Source: Penelope pileata
Taxonomy: Eukaryota; Chordata; Aves; Galliformes; Cracidae
Assembly (NCBI GenBank): GCA_013396635.1
Contig: WBMW01003937.1
Coordinates: 24,405 to 88,404 of the forward strand
Length of the DNA stretch: 64,000 bases
Direction of reading: 5' to 3'
Made by a program: the position numbers and the translations under genes
Shown here: in pieces, positions 1-14,032 of the stretch
Layout of the letters: each line of letters starts with the position of its first letter
Numbering within the stretch: position 1 is the stretch's first letter
The notes under the pieces: model-generated
What the model was told of the DNA's origin: nothing
The model's input: only the letters and a program-made list of their open reading frames with translations
Database searches by the model: none

Positions 1-2039
1 AAAGAAAAATCACTTTTGTGCAACATGCAGAAGAAAAGGTGTTACAGAAATTTTTGGCAGCTAATTCTAATATAAGCAGTATACAGTCTTGAATGTATCA
101 CAGTGCTCATGTAGCCATCATTATCTTTCCAAATTTGTATAACTGCTGTCAGCTTTGTGTGTCTACTTCTGTGTTAAATCATACCTGTGGATCACTGAGA
201 TCCTCAAGGAGACCTTCCCTGGCTGGGTTGTTCTACAGGCATCCATACTGCAGCTCATCAGAATGTCTGTAGGGCATGAGGGGTGGTAAGTATTAATTTC
301 ATTACATGCTGTAAAAGATGTCCTTGAGCCCTTGTTCCACTCTCTTTGCCCTCTTTGACATCTTTTTGTGCCCTCCATTTTTCTCTCCATTATCTCTCAG
401 CGAGGCAGGTCTGTCAGTGTACTGACTGTATGCTTGACCCAATATAAGGAAAACTTAGCAGGGGACAAAACATAGGCCATTCACAATGAAATCCTTTTTT
501 CTTTTAAATTTGCATGTAGATATAGAATTTATGACTTTCTCCAGACTAGAGAGTTGAAAGACTACACAGATATGGCTCAAATAATTATCCTATCAACAGC
601 CACAAAAAATTCGCTGTCTCACTTGGCTCTGAAAGTAACCAATTTTTATTTATACAGTGTTGGAAAAAGACAAGGCTCTTCACAATGGTAGATATAGGGC
701 AGTGATTTTTTAGCCAGCCAAGTCCTATGAAAGTCAAATTACATGTCAAGAAGTTAATACTCCTGTCTTGTGGTCTATTCACTATCTTTGGAAACTGCCA
801 CCTGTTAGGCCATGAAACACAAGCAATGTCAAAAGAAACTTCCAAAGTAGCCATGCTGAGAGCGTTTTGTCCTGAACTGAGTAACACTGCAGTAAGAAAA
901 TATCCCTACATCCCAGTCTGTCCTTCCAAATCAAGGAAAAAGTCTCTTTCCCCTGAGTACTTATGGAGCAGATCTGGATAGAAATAGGTTTTAAGGGAAG
1001 CCTAGCCTAGGTTTTAAGGGAAGATCTCCAAATGAAACAGTACACAAAACACTGCAAAGCCTGTAAGATGTCTGGTGTTTGTTCTTGCCTCCAGCTCTCA
1101 GATTTGTGAAGTATCTTTAGAGCAAGACCTGCTTTTGCTCTTGCAGTGCAGCTGTATTGTTCATCTTGGCTGCCTTTGACATTCAAGTGTAGGAGCACGG
1201 CAGGTGGAAGCTGCAGTGATGGACTCCTTTTCAATCCCTCCTTGGCGGCCTCTGTGGGATGTTATCTGAAATGTAAGGGGCCACTGTGCCAGTACCGTGC
1301 CATGCCATACATTAGGGAGTGAGGCTGCAGGGTCATTAGTGGGGTGAAAAGTGGAATCTTAAAGGAAAAGCTGCTGGGATCCCTGGTGTAGTTGAAACAG
1401 ATGAGATATTCTGCCTTCATTGATTCAGATCCAATAAATGTTGTGAGTCCAAGATTTTAACGATAAATAGATTTGCATTTTCTATGTGGCATGGTGAATT
1501 ATTGAGATGAATTGATTTTGTTGTTTTCTTTTCCTCTGAATTTTACCAAGACATTATCTATGTGTTGGGAGAAATCATTTAAAAGAAAAATCTTTACAAG
1601 CAATTATGTGTGCTGAAGCAATCTACGTAGCATACAGAAGACTGTGGTAATGCAGTTGAGATTTGATTTGCACAGTCCCCTGAAATACAAGGGTTAATTG
1701 TCTGTGGAACTGTGGCACATGGGTTAATTTGAACAGATTAGATTACCATGATTAGCAATGCCTGGGGAACAGCATAAAATGATTCACCATTTAAGCTGGT
1801 TTGCTGCCGCTAGAATGAAAACAATCTCTGCGTAAAAATCAAATGATCATTTTCTTCCTTTTGAAGATGAGGAATAGTGTGAGAATAGTGTTTGATAGGC
1901 TCAAGACAGACCCCGGTACAGTGCAGACAGCTACAACTCTGTGGGATTAACAGGATCAGGGCACACCTTTTTAAAACATTCTGTCAGCTTTTTAGGATTC
2001 CACACTTGTTCAGTGGTGAGTTCCAGAGCCACCAAAGGT
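1..2039. other. Unique AT-rich DNA, no gene seen
   Basis: No recognisable gene, RNA or transposable element. The open frames here are short and show no family motif or codon pattern. The segment 1660-1835 is less repetitive and carries several TTAA/ATTA-rich homeodomain-like words, so it is listed as a weak candidate for conserved noncoding DNA. Exons too short to recognise by eye cannot be excluded. Confidence 0.6.
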
Positions 2040-2463
2040 GATAATCATGATGGATACCTGCCTGTATCCTCCCACACACCTTGCCACCCACAACCATCCT
2101 GGCTCTGGGTGGTATGATGCTGATGCCCAGCCATTCCCCAAGCAGCAGCCCCTCCAGCCAATTCCCCTTAGTTTTATAGCTTTCTCACTTGATGTCATAT
2201 GGTGTGGAATATCCCTTTGGCCAGCTTAGCTCAGCTGTGCTGGTTGTGTTCCCTCTCAGCTCCTTGTGCTCCTTGTCCACTTTGCTGGCAGGACAGCATG
2301 AGAAGCTGAAGAAGTGAAAAGTCCTTGGCTCTGTAAAGCACTGCTCAGGAACAACTAGAAACACTGGTGTGCTATCAACATTGTTTTTCTCCTAAAGGTA
2401 AAACATAGCTTCATACCAGGCTCAATAAAGGAAATCAGCTCTGTCCCAGCTGAATCCAGGACA
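2040..2463 (+). repeat. 5'-truncated avian ERVL-type LTR
   Basis: The segment aligns by eye with the 3' two thirds of the LTRs at 11396-11917 and 32962-33533. Shared words include a 'gatgcccagcca' block near 2119, 'ggaatatccctttgg' near 2205, 'cttggctctgt' near 2323 and 'aaaacatagcttcatacc' near 2401. It ends in a CA-type terminus at about 2463. The usual TGTTG start and first part of the LTR are missing, so no target duplication can be read. The left limit is approximate. It is a solo LTR remnant; no retroviral coding sequence adjoins it. Confidence 0.75.
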
Positions 2464-5400
2464 TAAGTTTTGTAAGGTTGAATGAATGATTTATAGAAGA
2501 TTAACTCAAACTTGTCTGGACAGGATGTATAGCACTGCTTGGAATTTGACTGTGACAGTCAAAACTATCTTCTTCATCAGGTTCTGGCTTAAGTGCTGCA
2601 AGCAGTTATTAATGCTTTGAAGGAATTGGCAGAACTCACAGAAAAAATGACCATGAGCTATAACATGAGAGTTTTTTTGTCTTTGCCATTTGTTCAAAAC
2701 AGTAGAAGTGTTGTGTCCATATGAATGTATTCTCCAGTGTGTTGTGTTTGTGTTATCTTCACACTGAGGCAACCTGTAAGATTATAATTTATCCCAGTCA
2801 TCTGAGGGGCTTGGATGAAGATCTTTTTTTCTACTGCTTTGCATGGTTCATTGAGTTTCTGAGACATATAGGAAGTTACTTGAAGGTAAAAAGCTTATTA
2901 TTTGAACAAAATCCTACGTGAATAATTTATTTTCATTAACACTGTCTATGTCAAAACCTTGTAGTTATGACTTGGGCACTTTGAAAGTTCAGACATACTT
3001 CAAAGCATTTTTTGTCAATCCAACTATGCTAAAATAGTGAAAGATTATAAGATAAGTCCTCTTTATAAGATATTTCTTACTATAATATTTTAGGCTTTTA
3101 TGTTCGTTCTTGACACTGTTTTGAGCAATTCTGAACTCCTGTGACATTCTCAAAGCAATGAAATATTTATGCCCCCCATACTGCATTTTTAAAGAACATT
3201 TTCTGTTTACAGGGATCAGTTTTGCTTTGGTTTTATGGTTTTTCTTACAGGTTGTAAGATACATCTTCTCTTCAGAGGGAGAAAAATACTTCTTTACATG
3301 TTTGCAAAGACTTTGTTCTGCTGAGGAAGTAATAGGCAGACTGAATATAACATTCTATATTCATCACTATTTCTGTTTTAAAGTTCTACTACCTAACAAT
3401 AATTTTATTTTCTATCAAGACTGGAATTTGAAGGTATGTAACACATAACAAAACCCCAGATTTTTTTCCCCATTCTTCTAACAGCAACAGGAGTATGGCT
3501 ACTATGATTTGAAATGTAAATGAAGTACAAGTTCTGATTTTCAGTGGGTACTCAAGTGGAACTTCTGCAAGTGAAATACCATAAGTGAAACACCTAGCTG
3601 CTGACTCCACTGCAGATTGCTGCTTTCATGAGTCATTTTTGTCCCCCTGCTTTTTTTGTTGTTTCCATGGACTTTATGGAAAAATAAATATTTGTCCCTT
3701 TGCCTTGTAATTTTGATGATCCAGTCAGGCAATCAAAGCAGGAGCAATAACCTGGAAAACTGGCCACAGTGTATGTTTAGATTTGTTATGCAGATATTCA
3801 GACAGACTATCTATGGTATTACATTACCCTTTGTGTGCAGTGCTCAGTTGATCTTCTGGAAGTCACAAGCAGAAATATAGAAGTCTAATGTGGAAGCCCA
3901 GCTGTTAAGATAGATGGAAATAAAATTGGAATATGCTGTATGCTAGGTGATTGGCAGAGGTTTTGAATGGCCACAGTACAAATATGCTTTATTTATCTAC
4001 GCTAATGTTTCTTTTCTGCACTGTTATCATGCTTTGTTTCCAAGAAGAAGGAAGTGCCCTGTTATGAGTTCCTGCATTTAACAGCCAGGTCTGCATGTTT
4101 TGGGCCAAAGTCAATGATTTCAACGTATTATCGGTTGAATCCCTTTGGCCAACAATTCCCTTTTTTTCGTCTCAGTTCATCATCATATTTACATGGGATC
4201 ATCAACTGAAAACAAAAACAAACATAAAAACCAGCCCGCTGAACTTCAACAAAATAGGTAAGGAGCTATGAACTTTTCATTTTTCATGCTGGAGGAAAAG
4301 ACTAAAATACTTGCTTTTCTGGCATCTACAACAGCTTCAATGTTGCTAATAACTTTTCTTGAAAAACAAATGTCAGGATTTGACATTCTCATGTTGCTTC
4401 GAATATGTATACTATATATAAATACATTTAAATTGACACACACTAATTTCTTGGGATATTAATGCTCAGTTATTGAAAACTGCTATATTTCTCTCAATAC
4501 TGAAAAGTAGAGACTCATTTAGTAGTCTGGCAGGTAAATTTATGTCTATTTATTGCTTTTAAGAGGAGTTACATATTGTTGTTTAATCACAGTTGGTGTC
4601 TGCAGAAATAGCTATGAAGTCATGGGAATTTATGATTTCAAAAATAAATAACTTCTATTAACAGATTAGTTCTCAGATAGGAGTGTTTCTTTTTGCACCC
4701 ACGTTCCCACAGTAGCTACAGGGAGAGCAGAAAATGTGGATTGGTTGGCAGTAGAGCATTGTTCAAAATTTCATGAAATGTTGCCAGCATTTGAAGTGCG
4801 TTATATAAACAAGCTCTATAACATAAACAGAAAGTTATAGAAATGTGTTATTACTAGGCTGAATTTCTCTACTGTGTTCATGCCTTGCTCTATCATGCAG
4901 GTTATAGAAGTCATAGAACATTCCTCCTATAGCTTTTGCTTTCTCTTAGAAGTAAAACAAAACAAAACCAAACAAATAAAAAAAAATCTTTGCTTATGAT
5001 TTTTAATTTGCTGTCAAAGAAGGTACAAAATTAAATGCTCATATGCCCTAATCTTCTGGAATAGCAGATATACAATGCAGTAGTATAACATAGGAATGTG
5101 TAATATCTTGTAGTAAGATAGTGTCTAAAAAACAAATATTTAGCAAAGTAGCAGGACAACCATCTTCTATATTGTGGCATTTGTGTTATTGTAATGCTAT
5201 AGAATCTCATTCTCTTTTTTCATTTATTCACATCCTTTTTCTTATACTAGCAAGTTGGTTTTTCTTTTGATTAATTATTGTGTCAAAATGCTGGTGAAAG
5301 ATCAAGATTTTATAGTGTTACATTTGAATTTCAGCAGGCTTACATATACATAATAGAATATCATGATAAATAATAAATTTTGTGTGACTGTACATCTGAG

Positions 5401-8400
5401 GAAAGCATTCTCCTTAACTTTTCTCGTGCATGTTAATATACTTAGTGATTCACAGAATTCAGTCACTTGCAACTTAATCCTGCCTCATTAGAGTTAATTA
5501 ATAACAAGATTCTGTACTGAATGAGAAAATTATAACTGCCTTACCTATAAATAAATTGTGAAGATTCATATAACTATTAAAGTGCTTGTTAGAGAAGATA
5601 TTATATAGTTATTTCATTCACTTTATAAAAACTAATATCCAGTTCCTTGAGTAATATAGTGAGAAACTCATAAAAATAGGGATTTTTAAGCAGGAGCTCA
5701 GTCTTTTATAGCTTTATACTTTGCCTTGTGATTTACACCTATGCAAAATGAGTGTAAATCTACCATGCTGTCAGAAGGACAAGATCTTCATATCCTCTTT
5801 GAACAGGCAGAAATCATCACTACAATAAAGATCAGGATCAGAAAGGCAAATTCATCACCAATAGAGTTTTATTTGGAGGGCATAATGTCAAGGTTGAGTA
5901 CATACTGTAATATTCCACTGAACCTGAAACATGAAAAAAAATAAAAAATATATTAAAAAAGAATAAAGAAAAAAATACAGAGTTTAGATGAATACCACTT
6001 GAGTTGCATTAGGGATGAATTTGATGTTTTTTCTGTTTCTAAGCAAAGGAATGTTGTTCAGTCTCAATAACAAGGTCAGACTGATCTGGAAGCTTGTTCC
6101 TCATGAATTGCTAGATAATTAAAACTCTGAGTATTATAAGCTGCAGCATTGATTCACAGTCAGGCATGACTTGTGCTTGGATCATCTCTGTTAAAACGCT
6201 GACATAGTCAACATAGTTCCTTTTCCCAGCACTTACCTTGTCAAATTTCATCTTTTGTTTTGATTCCTCTTCTCACTAAATGCACCTTGAGCTGAGAGCT
6301 GATGCTGAGCTCAAGCTAAACAGTAATCTTTAATTATACCTTTGTACCTCATGAAAGCATGTTAACCTCAGTTTTCTTTTAGAACACAAGCATTCTTTAG
6401 TAAAACACTAAATCACTGACATCAACTAAATCAAATTTTTAGTGGTCCAGGAGGAAGCTCTAAAAGGCATTGAGACTGAAGATCCTGAATCATTTGCTTT
6501 TCTAGACAGCTTTTAATATATTATCCCTCTAAATCAATTAATGAATCATAGAGCTCAGTTATTTGTCCATAAAATAGAAATATTTCCCTAAATCAAATAA
6601 TTGTTGCTTAGAACTGTGAGACTGCAATAACAAGAACTGTAATGATACAAGAGATAAATAATGCTGTAAGAATATGGTCTCATCTCTCTTAAGGTATTTT
6701 AAATTTGTAGCAAGTCTCAGTAAAGATGATAAAGTGTTGATGTATATAAAAATAACAAGAGTTGGAGGAGAAATTAGCCTTGCAATATCGTTACTTTTAG
6801 GCTCAATATTACCAGCTATAATATCTGGAAGTCAAAATGTTGGTTCATATTTGTTAAAAAACAAATTGCAATTATTCAGATAGACTGCCAAGTGTTACGC
6901 AATTTCTGTAAGTTAATGCCTTAATTTGTGAGGAAGTGACCTGTTCCAAATCTGTTTTTTAAGCCATATAAAAATTTAGAGTCATCATTTCACTTTTCCT
7001 GTATTTATTTATTTTTATTCTGAAGGATGAGTCAAGCAGCTGTAGTGGTGCGATCAGCCGTGCAAGATGTAATCAGTTTAATATTGTTAATTGGGGCTCT
7101 AATTTTAATAGGATTGTAGGTTAGTGGAAAAGATCAGATGATGGTAGGTAATGGAGGAGGGGATAAATAATTAAGTTCTAAACTGACATCACAGTAGAGT
7201 TTTCTGTCAGATACCTCTTTAGGGACTAATTTACATCTGAAGATGTTAAGAGAAAATCACTACATAAACAGAAGCTCAAACTGACTAAATCCAGAAGTAG
7301 AGGATATGACAAATTCTCTGATCAAAAGGAAGAGAGAAAGATGATTTGGTGGTGCTCCACATTGTTACTTCAGAAGCACACTTAATTCTTTAAATATGTG
7401 GAAAAGATTAAGATTTTATTTTTGTTGGGATGATTTTTGTTTGTTTTACTAGAATATATTTAAATTAATGATAGTATACGTTTATTAATATTAAAATATT
7501 TTCATTAAAAATGTCTACAGTTCTTAAGCAAATGACTCTCCTCACTGAATTTGCCTAAGGATAGGTTTTAAGGTCTTTAATGTGATCCGTAATATTTTCT
7601 ACTAACATTGTTGTAAAAAAAAATGTAATTTTGTATTTTAAAATAGCTTTCAGGAGAAAATGAGAATTGATGGTATTTCTCAATGTGTTTTAAAACTAAT
7701 AAGAATTCTAGCTGATAATTTTCTATGGAAAATAGATTTAAAAGTATGTAAATGAGGAGAGAGGACATAAATATGATGCAGAAAAGCATTATGAGAAATA
7801 AATAGAACTCTTCAAAAGCCATCTTATGCTGATGTAGTGTGGCCTAAAAGTATTTTGTCCATGAAAGGTATGAGAGGATTGAACTAAAAGTGCCACAGAG
7901 CAACTGTACTCCAGCAAACAATCTAGTTCTGAACTAGGACTGAGAGTTCAAATACTTTTGGCAGATCATATAGTGCTAACACTTAGCTCAAATTGAGACA
8001 AAAAAGATTGATGTTCCAGTTTTCTCCCATTTCTCTGATCAAGCATGGTTTGTGAAAGTTAATGGATTTTGTCATGCAACTGTTCTTCAAATCATGGGTA
8101 GCTAAAGGATGGAGATGAAGAAGGCTGGAAAAAAAAGATTTGTGTATGTACGTAGTGAAGCTCCCCATTTTTCTATTTTTTTTTGTGAGTGAGGAAAGTG
8201 CGTTGAAATGAGGAACGTATAATTCCATGAGATTTGTTCTCAGAAAATAAAATGGTTTGGTGCCATCCTGAAAGCATCAAAAAGCCTTGGAATGCGAACC
8301 CATTCAAATGGCAGGGACATCTTACTGCAGAGCACGGATGTCCCATGTCCCATGTGATTTCCTTGTCACTAGCACTGACTAGCTCAGGCTTAATCCCACT

Positions 8401-11395
8401 GTCATGATGATGTACAACTCCTATAACATAAATTTATTTTCTTACAGGCAAGCATCAGGTTCATAGAAAATTTCTAGTCAGCTCAAATATTGAGCATTTT
8501 GTAACAAACTCTGTTAGTGACTGCTGTCTTACAAAGTGCCAATTCTTTAACTAGGTGATTTGCTTCACCTAGAAGAGGTGAAGAGGACATCGTTTGTTTG
8601 CCTGCTGCCATGTGTGCATTACTGTTTTGCCAGAGTTAGATCAAGATCCCAGAAGATTCTCTAAACTGATTTTACTGTTTGGTCTGTTCCTGCCTATCAT
8701 ATTTCACATACAATTTTTCTCTCTCTCTTTTTCTTTTTTTTTTTGACTCTGTAGTTTCTTTGTCATTGTACATTAAGAATGTTTTTATTAGTTTTCTGTT
8801 CAGTGCTATTTAACTTTTTACATTGTTGAAGCATTATGAAAAGAATTTCTATGTTGCTTTTTGTTCCATCTCACTTTTATGAAAGCACATAGACAAACTT
8901 TGAGATACTTTAGGCCGTCTTCTGGCCCAAACAGAGAAACAGATTAGAGAAAAAAAGCAAAGCCACAAACTCAGCAGTTTGTACTGAGTGTGGTTTATGC
9001 TGAGAAACTTGCAAAGCAGGAATGGGAGTATCTACTATCACGAAAAATAATTACTATGAAAATGTACAGATATTGGAGCAGGAGAGCAGGAGAGTTGTTA
9101 AAATTGCTGAAGCCACACAGAAAAATTGAAAGCAGCTCCAGTGGCCTAGCTAGAGCTCTACCAATTGCCCACGTCTCAGTATTTCAAAACTGGGCATGCT
9201 AACTTACGTGTAGCCACCAAAGGCCAATGCTTTTCAGAAAGGCTGAGATACACTGCTGTTTGGGTACTTATGTCTAAGTGGTTATCAAACACCAGCATTG
9301 CAGGGGCCTTTTAAATCAGATCCTCAGCAAAGATAATTGCTTTGTTTCTTTGTAGATGGAAAGATTTCCTTTTTCAAAAATGCCAAAGAACTGATAATGT
9401 GCTAGTGTTTACAGTCTCCTGTGTTCCCCGAAGAAAGAGCATTCTTAGCATGCCTTTTTGTGTGATTTATACCTTACCTTAAGATGCAAGATACTTAACA
9501 CTACTTTAAAAAAGCAGTTACTGCTGCTCCTTGTGTATATAAGTCATCTTCTTTATACCAAATCATAAGAAACAGTAAGCAAAATGATAAAAGATGAAGG
9601 GTTCCACAAGATAAAGCTCTAGGGGCTCAAGGAAGCTTATAATATTGTAGGATTGAAGGTAATCAGGTTATGAAAAAATTAGAAAAGCTGGCGCTTCACT
9701 TGACTGAGAGACTTAGAGGGAAGATTGCTTCAAACCCTCAGTAGAAAGATTTGGGGGCCTGACCAGAGAAACAGTCGAAAAGAGAACAAGTGAGTGTGGT
9801 ATATGGCTTTTTCATGAATGTAATTGATGAAGAGGTAAATATCTGGTTCATTAAGGTGATGATGATGATAATAATGTACCTTCTACATTCAACATCTCAA
9901 AGACACTTTATTTGTACTATTGGCTTGCTTGCAAATAACAGTTCAACAGTGATCCAGAACTCAGTCCCAGATAATAACACATACCAGTCCAGAACTAGAT
10001 TTCAGAGTTACTCCAGAGCTAGATTTCAGAATTAATAAGTATCTGAAAATAAATAAATAAATAAAGCCACCATTTTTTATATGCAAATTCTCATTTACAT
10101 GAATTAATTTATATTAATTAATAGATGAAATATTCCATGCTTAGTTAGCTGTCTGCATCTTTAGTTCAGGATTGCTAGGACAAGTGAAAATTGTTGTGGA
10201 ATCAAATTTTTGTTGCAAAAAGTAGGGCATTTCCTTTCTTAAACATACAGATAAACTTTCAGTGTACTCAGTAGTCAGAAAAGATGAAATTTTACGGTAA
10301 ACTTCCAGTTTATACAGAACATTGCCTTTGTTTTTCACCTTTATCTGTTTTGAAGATAATTCAAATACTTCAGAAATGGTTTAAATCATTCTAGATTTAA
10401 GCCATTACTCTAGATTTAGGCCACGGGAAGACAATCCATTGGATACATCAGACGGCATGGAATTCCACTTCTGGTTGATCTTATTTAATTGAATTATAAA
10501 TTGTTAACGTTAAATTATAGTTAAATCAACACCAAGCTGTCAATAATTATAACTCCATTCTACAGTCTAAATTTATCTGAAATAATTGAGGAATTGTAAT
10601 GACTGTTCCTCACTCATTAAAGCTATAATTTCTCTTTCTGCATTCATAAAGCTTGGGCATTGCCCACCAAAACAGTTCTCATTATGAAAAATAATTTAAT
10701 TCCTACATGTTTTCATAGACCTCCAGATTATTGCGGTTTTCCTGCTAGAGCAAGGATTTTTGTGTAGTGAGTCATAACTTGGATGGAAAGTAAATATGCT
10801 AGTTTAAGTGTTTCATAGTAAGAGAAAATTTCTAGTATTTCTGATGTAGTTACCTGAACATAAGGACAGCTAGTATGATCTGGTGATTTTATCCAGATAT
10901 TAGCACATTATTTTGTCTTCTTAGATTCAAACTGCAGTTCCTGATTTATTCAGACTTTTAGCACCCATGTCCCTCATCACATAATAGCCTTTCCTTTTGA
11001 TGTAGTCCCCTTTTATGTAAATACTTGGGTATTCAGTGAACTAGAGAAAGGCAAACAGTAATTAGACTGCCTAGGAGTTAAAAGACTCAAGTTGAGTGCT
11101 ACTCTAACCTTCATGTTAAAAGACAATTTTAAAAAGTTTGCTTCCTCTAAGTTCTGTCAAAGGATTTTCTGTCCTTCAGTGTGTTTTTATGTACTATTAT
11201 TCTCCATAAATTTTCCTTTGTGGCATTTTTTAGATTGAAAGCAATTTGCTGTTAGTCTTTTCCGTTGCAAGACAGTGAGAATCCATCACTACAAAATCTT
11301 ATTTTTTTGTATTTTGAAGGCAGTGGAAAATAACATACTAATTTTATTTATGTTACAGTTGAGACTCTGGAAATTTCATATATGCCTTCTAGAGA
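2464..11395. other. Long AT-rich stretch without genes
   Basis: Almost 9 kb with no gene or clear transposable element. It holds simple-sequence material: a T-rich tract near 8720-8745, an (AAAT)n run at 10046-10065 and a 24-bp tandem duplication at 9988-10035. The segment 7020-7140 stands out as a possible conserved element (see findings). A short stretch at 8297-8325 resembles a CR1 3' region but is too short and diverged to call. Confidence 0.6.
9988..10035 (+). repeat. 24-bp tandem duplication (two units)
   Basis: Two adjacent copies of a unit beginning 'tccagaactagatttcag' (first copy) and 'tccagagctagatttcag' (second copy). They differ at a few positions, so the duplication is not recent. 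It lies just before an (AAAT)n run at 10046-10065. Confidence 0.8.
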
Positions 11396-11917
11396 TGTTG
11401 TGGTTTGACCTAGCAGATAGCTCAGTCCCACACAGTTGTTCGCTCACCCTCCCCCCTCCCAAGTGGGATGGGGAAGTGAATTAAGAAATAAATATGGTAG
11501 AACTCGTGGGTTGAGATAAAAGCTATTTACTAAGACAGCAGAGAGAATAAAAGAAATACCAGTACATATATATACATATAAGAAACAATAGATAATACAC
11601 AAAGCAAGGGACCAACAACCGATACCCAACCAGCCAGCAGCCCCTCCCTCTGAGCAAGAGACTCCTCTTCCAAAAAATCACATGATGTGATGGGATATGG
11701 AACAGCTCTTTGGTCAGTTTAGGTCAGCTGCCCTGGTCCTGTCCCCTCCCAGTCCCCATCTCCTTATGCCTCCTAACTGCTTCACTGAGGAACAAAATGT
11801 GTCCTTGGCTGTGTTCAACACTGCCAGGTGTTATCAGTTTTGTTTCTCTTCTGAAAACAAAACATAGCTTCATACCAGACACTGTGAGAGAAGTAACTTC
11901 TGTTAGAAACTAAGACA
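11396..11917 (+). repeat. Complete solo LTR, ERVL-type, TSD AGAGA
   Basis: A 522-bp element starting TGTTGTGGTTTGACC and ending CTAAGACA, so it has the TG...CA ends of an LTR. It is flanked by perfect 5-bp target-site duplications, AGAGA at 11391-11395 and AGAGA at 11918-11922. A 5-bp duplication is usual for class III (ERVL) elements. The interior has the family landmarks also seen at 2040-2463 and 32962-33533: a C-rich block near 11445-11460, 'tgggttgagataaaag' near 11508, and 'aaacatagcttcatacc' near 11860. No internal retroviral sequence is present, so this is the product of LTR-LTR recombination. It is the reference copy for the rearranged LTR at 58872-59066. Confidence 0.88.
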
Positions 11918-13910
11918 AGAGAAAATCAGAGAGTTCAAAAGTAGAATCCTGTCGCAGAGTATCTAGTAACCTGCTGGTCAAGACATGCAGCTAGAACTGG
12001 ATGATTGAGACACATTTGAATTCAATAGCAGAGAAACTCAAATATTATTAAATCAAAACGTAGGTGAAGGCCTTGTTATCTGAACTGTTAGATCTATTCA
12101 AATAGAACCTTTTCTCAGTTGTCCTCTTTTCCCATTCAAACACTGTTTTAAAATTACAGAACTCTGCATTCTCCATTAGAGATAAATGCCCTCCACGAAG
12201 AAAATCTAGATTGTCTGCTTGGATAAATCTAGAAATGACTGTTCTTTGTGATCTGGAATAATGTTCTTTACCTAAGAACCTGAAAGCATGTGCAATGCTG
12301 GTAATGGACCTGTAGGGGCCACTTCATCTCCTCTGAACAGACCAGCAGCTGTTTGTGTGGATCACAGAGCAGTGGTATGATTTGGGCGTGAATGGGATGA
12401 ACTTGGCTTTATGATCTCTTCTTTAGTCAAGGGAACTTGTGAATCAATCACATACATGCAGGATGTTTAATAAGGTTATGTCATCAGGCCAAATGTTTTG
12501 CATTTTTTGTTCTGTTGGAGCACTGGGAATGGACTTCGTATAGTGCAACATTGAAATGTGTCTGCCCATGGCGCTTTAGTATATCTTAGAGTTTTTTCAA
12601 CCAAATTTTGGTGTAACTCAGCACAGTATAATACTTTGGCAATGTTATTATAGCAAAAATTATGGAAAATTCTGATGCTGGTGCCTATTCTGAATAATTT
12701 TAAACATCAAAACTAAATAAAATCACTATCGAAAGCCTAAATTCCTAAATTAACTTCCAGAATTGCAATTTCTAAGGACACAAACGTTACAGGTTCGGAG
12801 AAATCCGTGTATAAGTTTTCTCCTCCAGATTTATGTCAAAAAATCATACATAGAAAAACTATTTATGCAGATGGAAGTCTCTCACATTCATGGTTGTTTT
12901 TTTTTTTTGAGATTGAGGTTTTCAATCAGTATCAGAACAGTAGCAGTTCAAAATAATCAATCTAAAGTATAAGCTTCACATTGCTTTCAGAATGTGACCT
13001 TTTTGATTTAGCTTTGGCAATGTGATCAGCTTTTTTCAGTGCTTCAGTTTGATTTTGACTTAGCATTGAATTGTTTTAGCAACGAAATACTTTAGAATAT
13101 TCAGTGACATCAAGAAAAGTTCATCAGAGGAAGCTAAAATAAGATTTCAAGAGATTTGTTCTTAGTGTTCACTGTGTTCATGTGAATTATGTGGCTAAAT
13201 CACTTAGTAATCTTAGGAAATAATGAATTCTATGGAGTCACGGGTCAGGGATTAGGCTTTGAGCTGGATCTGTTATTCTGACTTCGGGCTAGAATGACTT
13301 GTGGAAATAATCTGCATATGTCATAAGACATCTGGAATAAGTGAGCCCTAAAAGATTTTAAGAATAATTTTAAGACTGTTTCAATCCTGAATTTTGTTCT
13401 GAAACAATTTTGAACTTGTTCCTATAGATTCAAGTGTTTTTGAGACTAATTACATTATGTGTTGGGAATTAGAAGAAATGGGGAATCAAGGTCTCTGCAG
13501 CATAACAAAACAAAAAAAGTTTAAGTGTTCACCTGAGTTTTGTAGTCTCCATTGATGAGATCAAAGAAGGAAATCTGCGACTGCAGCAATTTCAACATTT
13601 TATAGCCCTGTAGCCTTGAAAAGAGGTAAACAAGATAAAACCAAGAACAGAAACAGAAACTAAATAAATTCAACCTAAGCAGTTAATGAACATATTTCAA
13701 CGGGAAACATTCGTATGTTAATATTTAGATATTTTTTGTGTGTAAGAAATACGTACAGAGTGATTTTAAAACCTGACGGCAGAACTCTCTTAGGTTAAAC
13801 TGAACGAAGGTATATGTATATAATATTGTTCATACCTAAATATTTGCAGAGTCCGAACATTTTTTTGGTTTTTGGGTTTTTTTTTGGTTAGATTGTGAAA
13901 TGTAAGGGAT
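11918..13910. other. Unique AT-rich DNA, no gene seen
   Basis: Apart from the target duplication at its left edge and a T10-type run near 12898-12909, nothing recognisable was found on either strand. The short open frames have no family features. Confidence 0.6.
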
Positions 13911-14032
13911 ATGAGTGCCTGATCTAGTACTAGATCTACAGGCTGGCAACCGTGCCAGCGGCAGAGGGGCTGGAACTTGATGATCCTTGAGGTCCCTTCC
14001 AACCTGTTCCAAGCTGTTCTATGATTCTATGA
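13911..14032 (+). mobile_element. CR1 LINE 3' tail fragment
   Basis: About 120 bp matching the extreme 3' end of avian CR1 in plus orientation. It includes 'gaggtcccttccaacctg' near 13990 and ends with the CR1 tail 'ttctatgattctatgag'. No reverse transcriptase sequence remains; the copy is 5'-truncated, as most CR1 insertions are. Confidence 0.85.

Noticed and set aside
4120..4165. LTR-like phrase 'gaatccctttggccaac'
   Set aside because: Shares a dozen bases with the ERVL-type LTR but no other landmark of that LTR occurs nearby.
8285..8350. Possible CR1 scrap ('aatggcagggacatctt')
   Set aside because: Resembles a CR1 3' word, but only about 25 bp match and the flanks do not continue the CR1 order.
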